This document shows positions 36,301 to 48,686 of a DNA stretch of 64,000 nucleotides, piece after piece. Where the stretch lies: contig JAMXBD010002747.1 of the NCBI GenBank assembly GCA_024138025.1, positions 1 to 64,000 on the forward strand, written 5' to 3'. Numbering within the stretch: the stretch's first letter is position 1; each line of letters opens with the position of its first letter. The notes beneath the pieces are model-generated. The model made no database searches. It was not told where the DNA came from and saw nothing but the letters and a program-made list of their open reading frames with translations. Origin of the DNA: Combretum micranthum (lineage: Eukaryota; Streptophyta; Magnoliopsida; Myrtales; Combretaceae). Made by a program: the position numbers and the translations under genes.

Positions 36301-37496
36301 CTTTATATTTCTTCTTAGAGGAACTAGTAAAGGGAGCATACCAAACGATCTAGCTTAGAGTCTGCTAGACACATAGTTCAAGAGATCATTTTCCCTTAAG
36401 CTTAGGGAGTAAGTATTCCATATTGACAATCAACAATTGCACCCCTCCTCTCAACTCTCTTTGTCCAAGAATCAACGAGGGAAGTAAAGCAAACGAGTCG
36501 GTTTTTCATGCAGGGTTTGAGCTATCGACCGAAGCTTTATTTGCAAGTATTGATCTGGATGGTATAAGGTTTTTATGCGTCTTTAGTGGCTAGTTGGAAT
36601 ACCAACAAGTGCAAACTGGTTTGCAGGGCAACCTTGGCCTTATGGTTAGGACTAATTACGGTCGAGATAAGAATCCCAATTATGCTTTTAGTGTCCTCTA
36701 TCCAAGCAATAGCGGTCTAGGGCGTAATCATGTCAAAAGTGAAGTTATGGAGGAATAATTGCTTATGGTTATGTGGCGTTATTTTGGAAAGACATCGAAT
36801 GAGTATTTTATCACAATTTCCAAGAAGAACTAGCGCGTGATGTTATTATAAGACTAGAGGTTTTGCATACATACAAAATGCATAATATTTAGGCTACAGT
36901 TTCCTCTATTTGACTTTCAAGAAGAATGTATGATGCATTTTTATTCGACCCCAGTTGCCTAATGCCGAGATCTATGAGGTTGTTGCTTAATTTTAGAGCT
37001 CTATGTAAAAGTTTATGTTATAAACCCATCCCCCAATTAATTCAATACTTCTTCAATATCAAATTTCAAGTGGACTCTTGGGTTAATCTTTAGGAAAAGA
37101 AAGAAATGACATTATTCACTAGCTTAGAGTCATTTCTGAAGCATTAAAAGGACTGGTTTACAATAGTCGGGCTTAGTTAGAAACCTAGGTTTTTCACTCA
37201 TTAGGTTACTTTACCTAGATCACCTGTGTTCATAGGTTTAGGCCCCAATAATGAGGGGACCACAACAAACTATTAAGGTTTTTGAATGTCAATCTAAGCT
37301 TGACTTTAATCTAATGAATGTGTCGAAAGTTGTTAATTTGCATGAAGAGTAGGGCCTCTATTGTATTCCTCAAGCTTACTTCAAAGAAAGGGAGATTTAT
37401 GCCAAAGGTACACCTTAGACATTATTGTATAACACATTATGTTTAATGGGGTGGTTTCATAAATGACTAGTCAAGATTTGGGGGAGTGATCTTTTA
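36301..37496. other. Unclassified GC-richer DNA, probable decayed element
   Basis: Base composition is closer to the gypsy remnants than to the AT-rich spacers, and short stretches read open on both strands. No protease, RT, integrase or gag block could be recognised. It runs directly into the direct repeat at 37497 and is probably part of the same old element. Confidence 0.4.
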
Positions 37497-38313
37497 GAGC
37501 ACGCTTGCAATGGATCACCCTATAGTTAGGGTTGCCATGTTACCAGCCTTTTAGGAAAGCTTGAGTTTCTTAAGAAGCTTTACAATGCCTAGCTGGGTAA
37601 AGGTAGATTGAACAAGCAAGCCATGTAAACCCCTAGAATTTAAGTCAATGGCTTATGCTTAAATCCTAAACCAGAAGCCAATTAGAAACCCTAAAGTCAA
37701 CAAACCTATAACAAAACCCTAGTAGAATTAAATTCGATAATCCTGCGTTCTTAAACCTGAAACAATGCAATTGAGATAATGATAGATAATAGTTCATAAT
37801 AATATAAGGAAGCTTAAAAATATCATATTTGTTGATTTTTAGTGTTTCAAATTCGAATGGGATCAATTTTCGAAAACCGTGCCTAACACACCCAACAGTA
37901 AAAATATTCTAATAATACCGTTAGATTCCTAAAAATACAAGGATTTCAAAAATATCGGTTTTATAATTTTTCGGTATCTAAAAATATCAGATACAGCTTA
38001 ATTACGTGTATTTTATTTACTACCGATATTAATTGGTCTTATCTACCATTCTACACTATTCATCTATTTCTACTTTTTCTACACCTATTCTTACACTCTA
38101 TTTACTTATTCTCTACTTTTTACATTTCTCATACTTCTTCATTCACGCCATACCGTACAACTTATTACTTTTAATTAACAAAAATATAAAATAAAACAAA
38201 ACTCACTCTCTCTCCCTCTCTCCTCATTCACGCCGGCCCCCTCTCTCACACACACACATAATTTTTTTTTTTTCAATTTATTTTATTCACATAATTTTCA
38301 CTCCTCAAAACTT

Positions 38314-38321
38314 TATAAATA
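38314..38321 (+). promoter_or_regulatory. TATA box of LTR D
   Basis: TATAAATA followed by CTCCCTCCATTTCTTTCAC, a pyrimidine patch typical of plant core promoters. Confidence 0.6.
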
Positions 38322-38842
38322 TCCCATCTCCCTCCATTTCTTTCACACATTCATTTACCTTACCAAAACTCACAAATTCATTCCACAAATCCTCTCTCCC
38401 AAAAATCTCTTTTCTTTTTTTTACTACCAATTTCCTACATTCTTTCTACACACACATACTATCCAAAACCTCTCTTAAACCACCACTCTCATATTTCCAC
38501 CTTAGGTAAATATTCTTACCTATATCTTTCTACCATTTATTTTCTATGTCATGTAACTTAGCATGACCATGGTGTTGTTTCTAAAAAACTCATGTGAGTT
38601 GTAGAAGTAACAACATGTTCATGTTTTGTTCTTGCACATGCGAAGAATTCCGATTTTTGTTATCTTATTATTATTATGATGTTATGTTATTATTATTGTT
38701 ATTATGCTACTTTGTATATATATATATATATGTATGTCTATATATTTCTTAGAGCCTAAATGCTCATTAACTCTCTAATAAGTTTATTATTATTACTTTT
38801 TTTTCTTTCTTTTTCTTTTTGGGACTAGTCTAATCTTAGTCT

Positions 38843-38920
38843 CGGGTTACCTTGATGAAGCCAAGGCTCTCAATACTTAACCGGGATACCTTGATGAAGT
38901 TAAGATTCTCAATACTTAAT
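38843..38920. repeat. 39-bp tandem duplication in LTR D
   Basis: The CGGGWTACCTTGATGAAG unit occurs twice here (38843 and 38882) but once in LTR B (15810). Confidence 0.8.
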
Positions 38921-39739
38921 CTTATTATCTTGCTTATTATTTTGTTTTTTATATCTTTCCTATATTTTCATCTTTTTTCATACTACATACTCATGTATAT
39001 GCATCATTATAATGTTATTGTCTCAACAAAAATAAAGAAAAATATTTTTTAATAAAGAAAAAATGAAACTAAACTCTTTTAATATATATGTCATTGTCAC
39101 TAAATCAAGATTTTGTTATCAAACATGTAGGGAAATTATTTTCAACTTCTTTTCAAGCTCCTCAAGATTTTCTTAAATGACAATAAAAGATGATGTTATC
39201 AAGAAATTAATCAACAAATTAAACTTTTCTTTTTGTAATAAGTCACATGAAGTTTATTAAAACTTAGTGTTAATAGTTCTTTGATAAACAATTTTTTCTT
39301 AAAAAGCTTACTTATATTACTTTTACCAACTCCAAAATGAAAACAAAGTTTTCAAAGTTAAGATCAAATCAACTCACTAATTTATAAACTTACTTAGAAA
39401 AATAAATATTGCCAAACTTCTAAATGATAAACCCATTTTCAAAGAGATAAACAGAATATAAACATGATAAGTTAATGAAAATTTTGGAAACTTCATTTTT
39501 ATCACTAGAAGGAAAATTTATAGAAGACCAAAGTTAAGAGGAAATTTATTTGTTTTGAAAAAGAAATTGGAAAAAAATAATAATAATACTCATTTACAAT
39601 AACCAAAGAAGTTATAAAGTTCCTCCAAAACACTTAAACAAATAATTGTTAAGATTATGTTTTCAACACCATAAGATAAATTATTTTACGAAAAATAATC
39701 GTTGAGACAATACCATTAACTATTGCATACAACAGGAGT

Positions 39740-39760
39740 CTATATATATATATATATATA
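39740..39760. repeat. (AT)n microsatellite inside LTR D
   Basis: Same relative position as the tract at 16574 in LTR B. Confidence 0.85.
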
Positions 39761-40031
39761 GATGTATTCAAAGGACTTTTCAAATTGGAAATTTTCGTGT
39801 TGATTCTGTATCGTGTCTTTTAGAGACCCAGATGACTTTTTATGAAGAAAATAACCTTAGAAATAAATAGATCTTTTTGAGTAGGTAAAAAACGATATAT
39901 AATATCCAACATTCCGTGTTTAAATGAGTAAGCTATGGCCATTTTCAGTTGGAATTTTACTGCAAATGAATTTTGACAAACTCAGTGAAATAGAATTTCA
40001 AGTATACTCATTTTTGGTATTTCTTTTATAG

Positions 40032-40102
40032 ATGTGACGTGGAGTCCGAGCTACCTTACTCGAAGGATTACTTTGACTAGAAGCTTCTTCTACTATGGCC
40101 AA
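40032..40102 (+). other. Exon-like block of LTR D (71 nt)
   Basis: Preceded by GGTATTTCTTTTATAG and followed by GTGAGTTTAAA. It contains CGAAGGATTACTTTGACTAG, aligned with the GGATTATTACGATTAG text of other copies. Non-coding; splicing is inferred. Confidence 0.45.
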
Positions 40103-41369
40103 GTGAGTTTAAATTTTTCCATTGTCGTACTTATGTTTTTACTTGTAGTTTAGTGGTACTAGAATTTAGGCAAAGATAAAAATATGATCACATGTGCTTT
40201 ACTTATATGATCGAAATTATGCTAAGCATATCAAGGCGGGAATTGTTAATTAAACATTGTATGATTTAGTATAGGAATGATTTGTCTACGAATTCTATGA
40301 TCACTTATAAAATGTCTAATATTATGCCATGATCACTTAAATAAAATGATTCATGTATGATACGTACTGAGTCACATTGCATTCATTACTATACCTTTTG
40401 TAGGACAAAGGCATAGGAATGAGGTCGAGAGAACCCGAAAATCTACTCTATGGCTTTGATTACCCTAATCAAATGGTGGGTGGGCACCCAAAATAACTAC
40501 AATTTAGCGATTAGTATGAATCTGTATAAAAACTACAAAAACACAATTTGCAAACTATGGCCTTGTTACCCAAAACACTTAACCATCGAATGGAGGGGTA
40601 AATTCGTTCAAACATATGATTCCCAAAAAAATCGTATATATTATTTGCTCACATGATTGATTGCATCTCATATGCTTGTTAAATGACTTGAGTGAATATT
40701 GATTGTTTAAGTACTTTATTTGTGGAATTAATTCTCACTAAGAAATAAGCTTACTCCCTTATAGATATCTTTTGCAGTACCCCTATCTATGGTTGAAGCC
40801 CCAGGATTATTTCTCTTAGGTATTACCTTTTGGACAAAAGAGTTTTTGGAAGAAATCAAAGACAAGATGTAGACTTCGACTTCTAAACAAAACTCTATGT
40901 ATTCATTTTAAATAAACTTTGATAGAACTTAATGGACTATATCTTTTAACAGGGGAATGCTCCTTTGATATTTGTAAGACTTTTATATTTCTATATTTTC
41001 AGATTATATGTTATGATTTCCATTCTTAAATTGTTGTATAAATGTCTTCTTAAACAACTTGTTTCAAAGTTGGTCCTCTATGATCATGAATGTATGCCTT
41101 ATACCCAGTATCAAAGCTTATAGGATGACTAAGGATGTCATACTTAAGCTTTAATATCGAGTATGACAGACTATCGTATTGAGAGTACCCTTTGAGGCGT
41201 GACAAGCTACCTAAGGCATGCAGTTTAAGGGGAGAAAGAGAGATCTAACACTCAAAAGAGAGCTAAGTTGACTATTATTTAGGCCACAAACATTAAGAGG
41301 ACTCAAATGCAAAGGCCTTTGAGATTGTCAAGCTAGGGCTCATTAGAGTGAATTTGAAAAAGCCTAGGT

Positions 41370-41655
41370 TAAAAAAGGGTACCTCATCTATCCCACAAGC
41401 AATAGCACATAAAACTCCCAGAGGCTAAAAGTTCTTGAAGGAGTCAAGACTCGACAATAAGAGGTTACAATAGTGCGGACCGAGGTAAGCAAGTTGAAAT
41501 TATGATTGAATTTTAATTATTTAGTAATGAGGCAAAGACTAGGCTAGCCTTAGTTCTGGTCATAACTGATATAGGTGAGTCAAGTAGTTAAATAAGCTTA
41601 GAGTGGAGGGGATCTTCACCACAAGGGTAACTATTTAAGGAGGCTTCCGACAGGG
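41370..41655. other. DNA between direct repeats R1 and R2
   Basis: 286 bp without recognisable coding sequence. R1-spacer-R2 could be a tandem duplication or a small LTR-like element. Confidence 0.4.
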
Positions 41656-41950
41656 TGATCTTTTGGAGCACACTTGAAATGGATCACCCTATACTTAGGG
41701 TTGCCATGTTACCAACCCTTCAAGAAAGCTTGAGTTTCTTAAGAAGCTTTGGAATGCCTAGCTGGGTAAAGGTAAATCAATCAGCAAGCCACCTAGGGCA
41801 TGCAGGTTAAGGGGAGAGAGAGATCTAACACTAAAAAAAAAGCTAAGTTGACTATTGTTTAGGCCACAAACATTGAGAGGACTCAAATGTAGAAGGCCTT
41901 TGAGATCGTCAAGCTATAGCTCATTGGAGTGAATTTGAAAAAGCCTAGGT
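41656..41950. repeat. Direct repeat R2 (uninterrupted)
   Basis: 295 bp, about 90 percent identical to R1. It keeps the pre-insertion site for LTR D. Confidence 0.85.
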
Positions 41951-42232
41951 CAGGTGCCTAGGAAGTCTACCAAACAATCATCCATTAGATTAGGTTCACC
42001 ACTCATCGGAGGGAGTTAACTCCAATTTTATTTGAGTACTTAGAGAAACAACCAAATAAAGGCCCTTTGGGATTTGACTTATCCATGAATGTTGCACTAT
42101 AGAGACCATGTATTACTCAATTCATCTTAAGTAAACCCACATATTTGGAAAAGCAGTTAGGTCAAGGTTCCCCTGAAGCAAGCTCTTCGCTAGGGTAATA
42201 TTTGTTAATTGACTTTAACTACTTGATGAGGC
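41951..42232. other. Unclassified DNA
   Basis: Composition like 36301-37496. It continues at 44448 after the hAT-like insertion. No domain recognised. Confidence 0.4.
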
Positions 42233-42240
42233 AGCTTAGC

Positions 42241-44439
42241 TAGGGGTGGGTAAAAAAAACCAATCACACCGGAAATATGTTTTTTTTTTTTTTTTGTTAC
42301 ATTTTGGTTTTAAAATTTTCCAATCCGAACCAATCCGTAAATTTATGGTTTGGTTTGGAAGGTAAACCAAACCAATCTATAAAACTAAACAAAACCGTTT
42401 TAGAAAAATATAATAATATTTTACTTATAAGTTATAACTATATATTTTTTTTTATGATGATTGATTAAAGGTAATATATGTTCATATGATTTTATTTGAT
42501 ATTTATAATTTAGTGAATATTAATTAAAATCCACTTGTTCATTTTTAAATTTGTTTTTTAAGCTCATGATATATATTTTTTGTTGATGACGAGCTATTGT
42601 ATTTTTAATAGTTTTTAACTTTATGAAGTTTGAAATTTATTTATTTAGTTTTAAACTCTTATTATGTATTGGTTTGTTGTTCGAGAGACTGCGGATTGAG
42701 TTTTAAATTTTGTATTTTCTTTTCTATATCTTTGTTTGATTATGATCTCAACAAGATAAGCACACCTATCAGAGTAGTATAGTTGAAAGATCTAGGTCGT
42801 ATTCTAAGGGAAAGCTAGTGACTACCTTACTCATTCTTTTCCTATTATCTAGCCTAAACAAAACATGGAGAAATTTATACAACTAAGAATCTACACTAAG
42901 CCTAAACTAATAGATATCAACAATTTTCACAGCAAGCATGCAAGAATTAAGATATATCAATTCACAAGGTTGCTTGGGTCATGCTTCAACTTAGGTTTAT
43001 TCGTATAACTCAAGAAATTTCTCAGTAAAAGATATGTTGATTATTGATTTATACTAGAACTTCTCTTGAAGTCAAAATCACCTAAACTTAAGCCAAACCA
43101 ACAAAGTCTCTTCCTAACTATTAACAACTTAAATTTGCATAAAGATCAAGAATCCTTTATTTTAAAACCAACCTAATAAATCTTAAAACAAGAGACAAAA
43201 GATTTCACCATCCCTAGCTCTGGGTGATTATGAGCAATCTCATCAATAGCTTAGATCTATTCATTAAAATGACCCCTCAGCCTATTTTAATGAAATTAGA
43301 CTCGAACCCATATCCTGTGCTATACAGATTCAAGATCTATTAAGCTTAAGCTATTGAATTCAATGAATTAATACGTATTCAAAATAAACATAGTAGAGCT
43401 ACATGAAATTGAGTCAAGGATCCACAAATCCAAACAAAATCAACTACTCCTCCATGGATATAACAATACAAATCAAAGATTCAAAGAAGTAATTAAAACC
43501 CATAATAAGATAAAGCAATAAAAATCAATATCCTTGATGAATTGAAGCAATGAAGCACAAAAGTTACTATGAAACTCTCTCTCTCTACAACTAAATATTT
43601 CTCTATATGATATTTTCTCTCTCTTCTGCCTCTACCTTCCTATTTTTCTATCTATTTTCGTACATCTATAAAAATGAAAGCAAGATGGGAATTTATATCC
43701 TTCTTCATTCATCTTTACTTAACTGCCCCTAGTTGTGCTGGACGGGCACTGAAAAATAAAAGGCTTTTTCTTGCACAATCCAGCTTAAACTTGCTTTATT
43801 TGCTTTCATTTCTCCTAAATTGTCATAATGAGCTCTTCAAGGCCTAAAATGAATATTTAACAATTTAAGTGTTCTTTTCTTCAACAAATTACAAGAAATA
43901 CATAATAAATATGTCCAAATAAACATAAAGGATATGGGTATTTTGACACTTATCATCTATTAATTGTTTAATCTATTTTGTCAATTGATCATTTTATTTG
44001 TTGATAAATTTTATTGATAGATTTTTTTTTAGCTAAATTTATTGGTAGATGATTGACTTTATAGTTATATGTATTGGTTAGAGAATGTATTTTATTTGTG
44101 AATAACTAGCTTTATAGAGAACTAAATTAAAAGTGTGATGAATTTATAAAGTATTTTGTCGTTGTTTATAATATAAAATTTGTAAAATGATATAAACATT
44201 TAAATGTCTACACAAATGTAAAAAAACTTGAACAAAGAAAAATTTTTAATTAAAATTTTGATTTAATCCGTAATCCTAACTGAACTAAACTGTTATTTAA
44301 TGGTTTAGAAAATTTTCTAATATGAACCAAACATGTACTTAATGGTTTGGTTTAGGATAAAAAAAAAAAAGAAACCGTAAATTATGGTTTGTTTTGGCTT
44401 TAGGAAAAACTGAACCAAGCCGATTAGTACATACCTTTA
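42241..44439. mobile_element. Non-autonomous hAT-like element with 8-bp TSD, containing a nested LTR
   Basis: An exact 8-bp TSD AGCTTAGC lies at 42233-42240 and 44440-44447. The ends are TAGGGGTGGGTAAAAAAA and, reverse complemented, TAAAGGTATGTACTAATCGG. Subterminal zones are rich in TGGTTTGG and AACCAAACC motifs in both orientations (42340-42400 and 44270-44420), the usual look of plant hAT ends. Removing the inserted LTR (about 42733-43955) leaves close to 1 kb of AT-rich interior without transposase. Confidence 0.87.
42733..43955 (-). mobile_element. LTR-like insertion, relative of the LTR at 55760
   Basis: On the minus strand it starts TGATAAGTGTCAAAATACCC at 43955. It ends with AATACGACCTAGATC then AACTATACTACTCTGATAGG and GAGATCATAATCA near 42737. 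The start matches TGATAAGTGTTCTAAAATCC of the solo LTR at 55760, and the end parallels its ACGATATCC...GTGATCATACA end. It is about 1.2 kb against 2.08 kb, so it has lost internal sequence. The left limit is uncertain by about 10 bp and no TSD was confirmed. Confidence 0.6.
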
Positions 44440-46785
44440 AGCTTAGCAAAGTCCCTCAGATTTAGCTAACATTCGTGAACGCTCCACGAAAAGCTGTATT
44501 CATTGACCATCCTTAGGTGTTTGAAAAGGCACCTTGTTGAGCACTTTCACTAAAGGATGTGTTTATTAAAGTAATTATTGATCATATAGAGACATTTAGG
44601 AGGATGTTAACAAACCCCGAGATTTTTCATATAAGTCAAAATAAATAGAAATAAAAATATAGAAGATAGAATATTAATATAAGACCCAACAAACACCTTA
44701 GAATAAAATCATAAGTAGTTATGAACCTATATATATCTTTAAATTCTAAAACAAAGTTCTATAGATAGTAATAGATATCAAAGTTAAGATTTCATAGCCA
44801 GTATCGAAAATTCAAAGTATAGAAATAATTTAAATAAGATTTTTTAGAGAATTAGAAGGTAAATAAACAATAAAGCTTATAATTAAAAACGATAATTTAA
44901 GGATGAACCATTAAGGTTATAAATACACAATGGAAGCAAAAGCAGATCCATAACTCATAATATAGACTTCGAATAAACATTCGGACCACACTATTGTTCT
45001 AGTTAGTAAATTCTAAAACTATTAGTGACTAAAACAAAAATTGGCCTATCAAGATTAGAAAACCCTAATCGGGTAAGATAAAATCCTAAAAATAATTAAT
45101 CACGTAAACTTTAAACTCACAATTGAACCTGATAATAATTTAGAAAATTTGCGGAAGTCTTAAATAAATTTTAGAGATAGAACTCTCAAATAATTAACAT
45201 ATTTGTACCCGTTTAACTTAATAAACTATCCTAAAACTAAGATAATCAATTAAACAAATAATATTATAATAATATATGTCTATATACGGTGCAAGTTGCA
45301 CATGATATATGGTTAGTAATACATTGAAATTATAGCAGCCGAAAATTACACAACAAGAGTCAAATAAGCAAGCAAAAGTCAAGGAAAAATCACATATAAA
45401 CCAATGAAACAAGACCAAGTAGGACTCTCATTTAATGCAAGAAAGAGGGCAAGAAAAGCAAGCCAAATTCGATGGAGATTTGGCTGAATTTCGTTGCAAG
45501 CTGCTGCGGCTTCCTTCTCCTTCTATGTATATATATAACTTCATAATTTACACAAGAACAAAGCTATTAACTTACATATAACCACAACAACACCACCTCA
45601 AAACACATGCAAACACAACCCTAATTCGTGCATAAAACCATCCAAAAACAATAATAAGAACACACTTACTCAACTCTATTAAAACATAAAACAAGCTTAG
45701 GAAGGAAGACAAATAAGGTAAGTGTAAATTCGTTTTTAGTTAATTATATATTAGAACTATCACGCCCCGAAGGATACCCTAAACATAGCAGTCCACGTAC
45801 ACAATATTAAAGCCTAGGAATGACCACCTCAGTCACACAAAGGCTTCCATACTATGTACAAAGCGTTTAACACATGGAAGAGACACATCGGAGTGATTCA
45901 TTTTATATTGATACAATTTGAGTAACAACGTAAAGGAAATACAATTCACTATACTTCAATTACAATTCATCAAAAGATTTCACTACATAAAACTATTACA
46001 AAACAATTCACAAAACCTAGCTAATGTATTCAAGTATCCTTACTTTCTGCTGGAACCTCAAGGTCATTCTTGGCTCCAGACATCTCGATCCCCAGATAGC
46101 ATTCTTCTGTCAACCTGTTTATTCAAACATCTATTGGAGTATAATCTACACTAGCTTAGTGAGAGTTCCCTTAATTTCGAACCATAACAAGCAAGTTATA
46201 AATCATCCATATGCTATGTATGAACAAACACATGAGCAAACAATTATGTATGGGTAACCGGAACACATAATGGATTTACGCCCTCCGTATCTAGGGTTAA
46301 GGATGGTATTGAAAGTCTACACGACCTACTGTTAGTCCCCAAGCCCCCCCAGCTCTTAGCAATCGACTCGACTCGGCTCATTCATGGAATGCATCATCGG
46401 TGCGCTTTAGTTCCCTATGAATGAACTCTGATACCGGGTCTCATTCTCCAAACGTGACCTTGGACCATACCGATCTTCTTGCGTAGGAGTAGCACGCTAC
46501 CAAATACAACTTGATCGATGCGATGCATGACCAATTTATTTTTTAATTATTCATACATTCTTTAGATTGACCAACCAATATCATACACATAAACAAAAAC
46601 AATATGAACAGTGCAGTTATCCAATCGATTCATGGTTTCGATATGCTTTAGTATTCTTTGGCATACATACATCAAAGTCTCATCATCTATCCCATCCCAT
46701 CCATATTGGTTTTTAACTTGTTGCTATAATTCTTATGCAACTAGCTACAAGCACAAACAAGGTACAAAATAAGAGGAAAACTCAC

Positions 46786-46853
46786 TTGTCCATTGGATCC
46801 GGTCTTTTAATCGTAATAGTCGGGTGGCAACGAATCCTCAAAAGCAAAGTCAC
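46786..46853 (-). other. Exon-like block of LTR E (68 nt)
   Basis: Preceded on the minus strand by TTTCTTTCCTTAG and followed by GTGAGTTTTCC. It aligns with the block of LTR A at 5092-5161. Confidence 0.45.
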
Positions 46854-47279
46854 CTAAGGAAAGAAATACCCAAATGAGTATTTCAACTCAAAACTAATCC
46901 ATTCTATCTCATACAAACTATCAAATTCGTAATTCTCGTCCTACGTGGGAATTCCAACTTAAAACGGCCATAACTTGGTCATTTTAACTCGGAATTTAGC
47001 AAATTATATACTGATTTCTATCTACTTTGAAAGATCTATCCAATTCTAATATCATATTTAGTTTTTGAAAACTTTTATGCTTCGAAAAGATCTGATCAGT
47101 TCAGATCAGTAGCAAAAACCAAATTGGAAAAATTGATTTTGTGAAGGTTTATAAAGTTTCTACTATCCAAAGCAAGTATACATGCAATATGAACAAGTTA
47201 CTATCATAAATGATGTGTCATGAGATATATATGTATATGTTCTTGATGATATTTAATAAAAGAAATTTTTAGAGAACTT

Positions 47280-48250
47280 TTTCTTTGTAAAACTTTATGA
47301 AAAATCAACTTAGAAAGGCTAGTCTTGTATTCTTGACAATTCCCACTTGTTTTTAGAAAAATTCCTTGATAGAATTTATTTATTCTTATTAAAATTAAGT
47401 CCTCATTATGTATATTCCTTAAGGCCTTTATTCTTCAACAAAAATTTCCATTTTACACTTTGTAAACATGTTTTTAAATATGGTTCATCACAAAATCCGA
47501 ATTTTTGTAAAAATTATTCTTGTGGTGATTCCTTTAAGTAAACTTATTTGATACTTAGAAACTTAAGGCTCAACCATGCCTAGCCACTAAGGACTTCATT
47601 TCTTTAATAAAACTTCTATTTTGAGTTTGAAAAGTAAGTGTTTTCATGCCATTACTCCATTATTACGAATTTCTTAAAATGACAAACAACTCAAATTTTT
47701 CTACTTTATTTCTACTCCTTATTCTACATATTTTTCTTAGCAAATCTCATCTTAACTTATAAAAATCTTTACTTGATCATATCTATGACCTATACTCTTC
47801 ATTTTTCATATAAAACACAAGTTTTTGAGTTGATAAAAGGGTTTTTAAGGCATAGTCTTGAAACCATCCGAATTTACAAAATTTGTTTTGGACATATCTT
47901 TTGATAAAGTCTATCTAAACTTATGAAAATTCATCCCTTACATATCCTATCTTAAGAGCCTTCCATATCTTGAATAAAAACTTCATTTTTGAGTTGGAAA
48001 ACATTTTTTTTAAGTTATGCCTTTGTCTAGATCCAAAAATAGAATTTTGTTTTGAAAAATAATCTTTGAAAATCACCTTTGAATCATATAAAATGAAGAC
48101 TTGATGATATATACCCATTAAGTCTTCATTATCTGAAGTAAAACTTCCATTTTGACATTTGGAAAGTGGTTTTTAAATATGGGTCTTGCCTAGATACGAA
48201 TTTCACCATTTTTGTTTTAGTTCAAAAACAAGATCTACACCTACTATGAA
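47280..48250 (-). repeat. Degenerate internal repeat array in LTR E
   Basis: Minus-strand counterpart of the array in LTR A, with AAATTCGGAT-like, GGCAAGACCC-like and AATGAAG-like words recurring at similar spacing. Confidence 0.65.
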
Positions 48251-48680
48251 CATAAATATAAAAGAAATCCATGGTAATAAACTATAAACTCATAGATCTA
48301 AATATAAACATAATCAAAGTTACATAAAAGTTAGATCTACAAAATATAACCATTTCTAATAAGAAAATAATAATATTATAAGAGAATAATCATGGATAAG
48401 ATGAGCGTTTCATTTTGGCATCATCATCCTTAGCTTTTAAGCTTATGAGAAGTCATTTGATGCATAAAACTCTCACTATACTCCACCTACATCAACTATG
48501 AAAGCTTGGAATAAGAGTTTTACCAAAAATCTTAAAGAAATATGTGTGGGAGCTCAAATATAGAATAGGGCAGCAAGTGTTCTTGCAAGAACAAGAACAA
48601 ATGAAGAGAGAAAGAGAGGAAAATAGAGAGGAAAAATATAAGGAATGAGAAAAGGTTAAAGGAGTGAATGAGAGAGGGCA

Positions 48681-48686
48681 TATATA
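48681..48686 (-). promoter_or_regulatory. TATA box of LTR E
   Basis: Minus-strand TATATA followed by TGCCCTCTCTCATTCACTCC, parallel to LTRs B-D. Confidence 0.45.

Larger units (their letters stand above)
37624..41204 (+). mobile_element. Long solo LTR D (Tekay/Del-like family), best preserved copy
   Basis: 3581 bp, from TGTAAACCCCTAGAATTT to GAGGCGTGACA. The TSD is AGCCA (37619-37623) against AGCTA (41205-41209), confirmed by the uninterrupted repeat R2. Inside in order: ACAAGGATTTCAAAAATATC (37938), ACTACCGATA, pyrimidine-rich promoter zone, TATAAATA (38314), GGTAAA donor (38506), a GGGATACCTTGATGAAG block tandemly doubled with 39-bp units (38843-38920), an (AT)n tract, a TTTAAATGAGTAAGCTATGG palindrome region (39919), an acceptor at 40030-40031, an exon-like block and GTGAG at 40103. 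No coding capacity. LTR ends, length and TSD size fit chromovirus-type LTRs. No internal domain of this family is found in the window. Confidence 0.88.
37497..41369. repeat. Direct repeat R1, interrupted by solo LTR D
   Basis: 37497-37623 plus 41210-41369 (287 bp without the insert) matches R2 at 41656-41950. Both start TGATCTTTTRGAGCACRCTT and end GAAAAAGCCTAGGT. R2 has no insertion at AGCAAGCCACCTAGGGCATG and thus preserves the empty target site. Confidence 0.85.

Noticed and set aside
37497..41950. R1 and R2 as LTR pair of a small retroelement
   Set aside because: The ends do not follow TG/CA on both sides and no primer site or polypurine tract is seen, so they are reported only as a direct repeat.
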